64,000 nucleotides of DNA from Chytridium lagenaria (lineage: Eukaryota; Chytridiomycota; Chytridiomycetes; Chytridiales; Chytridiaceae). Below, in pieces: positions 61,885-64,000 of this stretch. The position numbers and the translations under genes are program-made. How positions within the stretch are numbered: position 1 is the first letter of the stretch; every line of letters starts with the position of its first letter. The DNA is taken from assembly GCA_025449115.1 (NCBI GenBank), contig JAHLKC010000147.1, forward strand, positions 1-64,000, in the 5' to 3' direction. Below the pieces are notes generated by a model, which was given only the letters and a program-made list of their open reading frames with translations, was not told where the DNA came from and made no database searches.

Positions 61885-62001
61885 CTTCTCGTGTTGACAG
61901 CTTGCTTTCTTTCTTGGGATAAACGCTCTTTTCTCTTTTACTCTTCGGCCCTCAAATGGATCGATTCACTCCTCCTTCCAACCAGGTGAAGTGCTACCAC
62001 T

Positions 62002-62402
62002 TGTAGGGGTTACGGCGCTCAATTGTAATTAAATTATAAATATTAATAAAGGGAATTAATCTATAAAGAATAGTGATGGAGTCTCCAGCGGTGACAGAGA
62101 TGTAATTACTACGAAACTTCCATGTATTAATGTTAACTACTTCTCGCAATACATGTAGAGGGTGGGGATTTACACCAGAACTCATGACCCGTAAATCCCT
62201 CCAATTACGTATCATAAATAAACATAAAGTAATAAGGTTAAGGGGGATTAACGCTTCCTCAAATGGAATGAGGAGCTCAATAAACTGATCAACTCAAAAA
62301 CTTAAAATAACGCGTAACAAATAGGTTCGGGGGAAAAATAACTTAGACAAAATAACGAATGTGGGTGAGTGAAACAAAATAGAAAGATGAATAAACCCAA
62401 CA
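62002..62402 (-). repeat. 5' LTR of copy 5 (type A)
   Basis: 401 bp; one visible difference from its partner near the end (CGGCGCTC versus CGGGGCTC). Confidence 0.92.
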
Positions 62403-63432
62403 GTCTTTCTGTTTCTAGGTTGCTTCAGACTGTTAAAAAGATTGTGCATGAACGGAACCAGCTACCACTTACGCCTGGCGACGGGATCTATCGCCACGAA
62501 AGGAGCTGGGGCTGTTTCAGAAGCCTCTCCGATTGCTAAAGACGGAATGTCATCCTCCTATTTTCTTATTTTTCTCGCGTTTAATTATTGTTAATGTCTT
62601 GGATTCTATTTATCTTGCTAGCCATGTCAAAGATGTTTACCCTTGGCAAGGCGCTCGTGTGAACACGGATCCGAAATTCAGAAACTCGATGAAGACTTTG
62701 AACGAGTTGTTCCAAGAACTAACTTCTGCGGCGCGCGAGGAGGGGAAGAGCCTGGGAAGGCGTTTGCTGAGGTTTTGGGTCGCGTTTGCGGAGATGTGAA
62801 GGGATATCTTAAAGGCGCTAGGAAATGGGAGGCTGAGGAGGAGGAGGAGAGCGAATAGCAGGCTGAAGAGTATGGAGGGGAAGAAGAGGGGGGGAGGATC
62901 AGGAAGTCCCATTGAGAAGTAGTCGACGCAAAGGAGTTACTGCTGGAAGGCAAGCTTATATTTCCTTTTTTTTCCGTACTGTCTTTTTTTTAATTTCCTA
63001 ATGCATTTGAATTGTTAAAGGGAGGAGAAGGCGTCTGAGAAGAAGCCAAGGATTCATGCACAGGCTAAGGTTAAGTAAGTGCCATTTTTTCTACTTAATA
63101 TTTGCTTTAGATCGTTTATTGCGCTTTCTCTTGTTGACATTTGCCTCTTTTTTAAATATCAGGACTCATTCCCGATCAAAAGAAGACCGTCGAAGCACCT
63201 GAGCCCAGCAAGTCCAAGTCCAAGCAAATGGTTCTCGGAGCTGAGACCTGTCCTAGCTCCACAATGTCTGGACCGGCTGCGATGGATGCTCCACGTCGCC
63301 CTCACGCTAAGGCTTCACCAAAGCGCTCCGGATACAAGACCGAAGGTCGCCAAAAAGAGGCCAAGTTGCCCCCAAGTGAGGCCCCAGGCGAGTGGGGAGA
63401 GACTCCTATCAAACAGCAGGAGTCTCTGAGCG
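62403..63432 (+). pseudogene. 3' exons of the disrupted host gene (other half at 45093-45672)
   Basis: Starts with the intron end GTCTTTCTGTTTCTAG (62403-62418), then coding LLQTVKKIVHERNQLPLTP from 62419 and, in a shifted frame, IATKGAGAVSEASPIAKDG. A later exon near 62620-62860 reads DPKFRNSMKTLNELFQEL, then GDVKGYLKGARKWEAEEEE in another frame. Further Lys/Pro-rich sequence lies to about 63430. The region has several short GT-AG introns and frame breaks. The protein is not recognised. At about 63433 it fuses with the tail of another copia element. Confidence 0.55.
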
Positions 63433-63943
63433 AACTCAGTTTGAAGAACTATGCGCTAAGTTTGGGATGGTCAAAGTAGTCGAGTAAAACTGCTCGTTTA
63501 GAAAGCTGAGGGGAGAATGTTGGGTTTAATCTTTCTAGTTTGTTTTTACTTACCCGCATTCTTTATGTCACTAAGTTCATTTATGCCCTCGCACTGTTTC
63601 TTGCCTGAATTTCTGAGTTTAAATTTATTATTCGTTTTGCTGCTCATACCATTTATGTCAGCGTTAATCCCCGCACGTTAATCCCCGCGCGTCATTTGGT
63701 TAAGTTACTTTACATGTTTGTTTGTGACAATGAGGGATGAACGGGTCATGAGACCTTGTTAGCTTGGAGTGCCACCCTCATATATACCTGTAGTGTTTTT
63801 GAAAGCATTTAATTATAAGAAGTTAGTTGTCATCAGTATTATTCAGTAGTCACCTCTGGAGACATCGTCACCAGTTTACACATTTGTTATTATTAGTTTA
63901 ATAGTTATTCCGTATTATTACAAGAGCCCCGTGAACCCTTACA
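63433..63943 (+). mobile_element. 3' tail of a further copia element with LTR
   Basis: The last codons of RNase H (FEELCAKFGMVKVVE-type, here LKNYALSLGWSK in the shifted frame) and stop near 63486 are followed by purine tract GAAAGCTGAGGGGAGAA. A 426-bp LTR follows (63518-63943; TGTTGGGTTTAATC...CCCTTACA). The LTR is related to type C but diverged. No 5' part is visible. Confidence 0.8.
63518..63943 (+). repeat. LTR related to type C
   Basis: Shares TTACTTACCCGCATTC, GACAATGAGGGATGAAC and CACCTCTGGAGAC landmarks with the type C LTR. Confidence 0.8.
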
Positions 63944-64000
63944 TCTTGCCGTGCATCAAAACATCTACATTTTCCGTTACAAGCTTACTGTTAGAACTGT

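Larger units (their letters stand above)
57175..62402 (-). mobile_element. Ty1/copia copy 5 (family A), with both LTRs
   Basis: LTRs 57175-57574 (3') and 62002-62402 (5'). Left flank TGGAT belongs to the interrupted copy 3; right flank GTCTT belongs to a host intron, so the two sides are not a target duplication. Each is the reverse complement of a copy 2 flank. The LTR pair is nearly identical, and the body is the least damaged of the family-A copies. Confidence 0.92.

Noticed and set aside
57170..62407. Copy 5 as an ordinary insertion with target duplication
   Set aside because: The flanks TGGAT and GTCTT differ; they match copy 2 flanks in reverse complement instead.

Overview
The window looks like part of a fungal nuclear genome, most likely a basidiomycete (Agaricomycete-like). 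Genes are interrupted by short GT-AG introns (about 44-170 nt). Recognisable genes include MPP10, RPB3, RPT5/Rpt5 and a U2 snRNA. Proteins combining a chitin-binding-like module with DM9 repeats, and a SH3 protein with one membrane span, also suit a fungus. The assignment rests on gene content and intron style only.

Layout. 1-19,200 is a gene-rich host segment, mostly on the minus strand: MPP10 (cut by the window edge), a 2-oxoglutarate/Fe(II) oxygenase, RPB3, two DM9 paralogs flanking a disordered acidic-repeat protein, a membrane SH3 protein, a membrane-anchored M24B (Xaa-Pro) peptidase and a NADAR protein. 19,266-24,669 is a tyrosine-recombinase retrotransposon with split direct repeats (A1 - gag/RT/RNaseH/YR - B1A2 - B2), the Ngaro/PAT arrangement. 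24,895-25,083 is the U2 snRNA. 26,440-32,788 is a second host block on the plus strand: a four-domain Kazal protein with a GPI-type tail, a cysteine-rich multi-pass membrane protein, and RPT5. From about 34,080 to the right edge the DNA is a nested graveyard of Ty1/copia elements of at least two families, with solo LTRs and pieces of one disrupted host gene.

Two results stand out. First, target-site duplications show that the 45,093-57,174 block is inverted relative to its flanks. The element at 39,879-45,092 is flanked by ATCCA and AAGAC, and the opposite-strand element at 57,175-62,402 by TGGAT and GTCTT, which are the reverse complements. Undoing the inversion rebuilds an older copia element (48,131-57,174 plus 39,878-38,953) in frame with matching LTRs. 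It also rebuilds an 85-nt intron of a host gene whose halves now lie 17 kb apart on opposite strands. This is either a real inversion between inverted retroelements or an assembly inversion at the same repeats. Second, nearly all host genes, including essential RPB3 and RPT5, carry single-base frame breaks that are almost all net -1. That is best explained by uncorrected deletion errors in the assembly, so frame breaks here should not be read as pseudogenisation without checking.

The host genes do not form a pathway; they are ordinary eukaryotic single genes. The accessory interest lies in the mobile-element architecture, the secreted or surface proteins (Kazal, cysteine-rich membrane protein, DM9 proteins) and the rearrangement.
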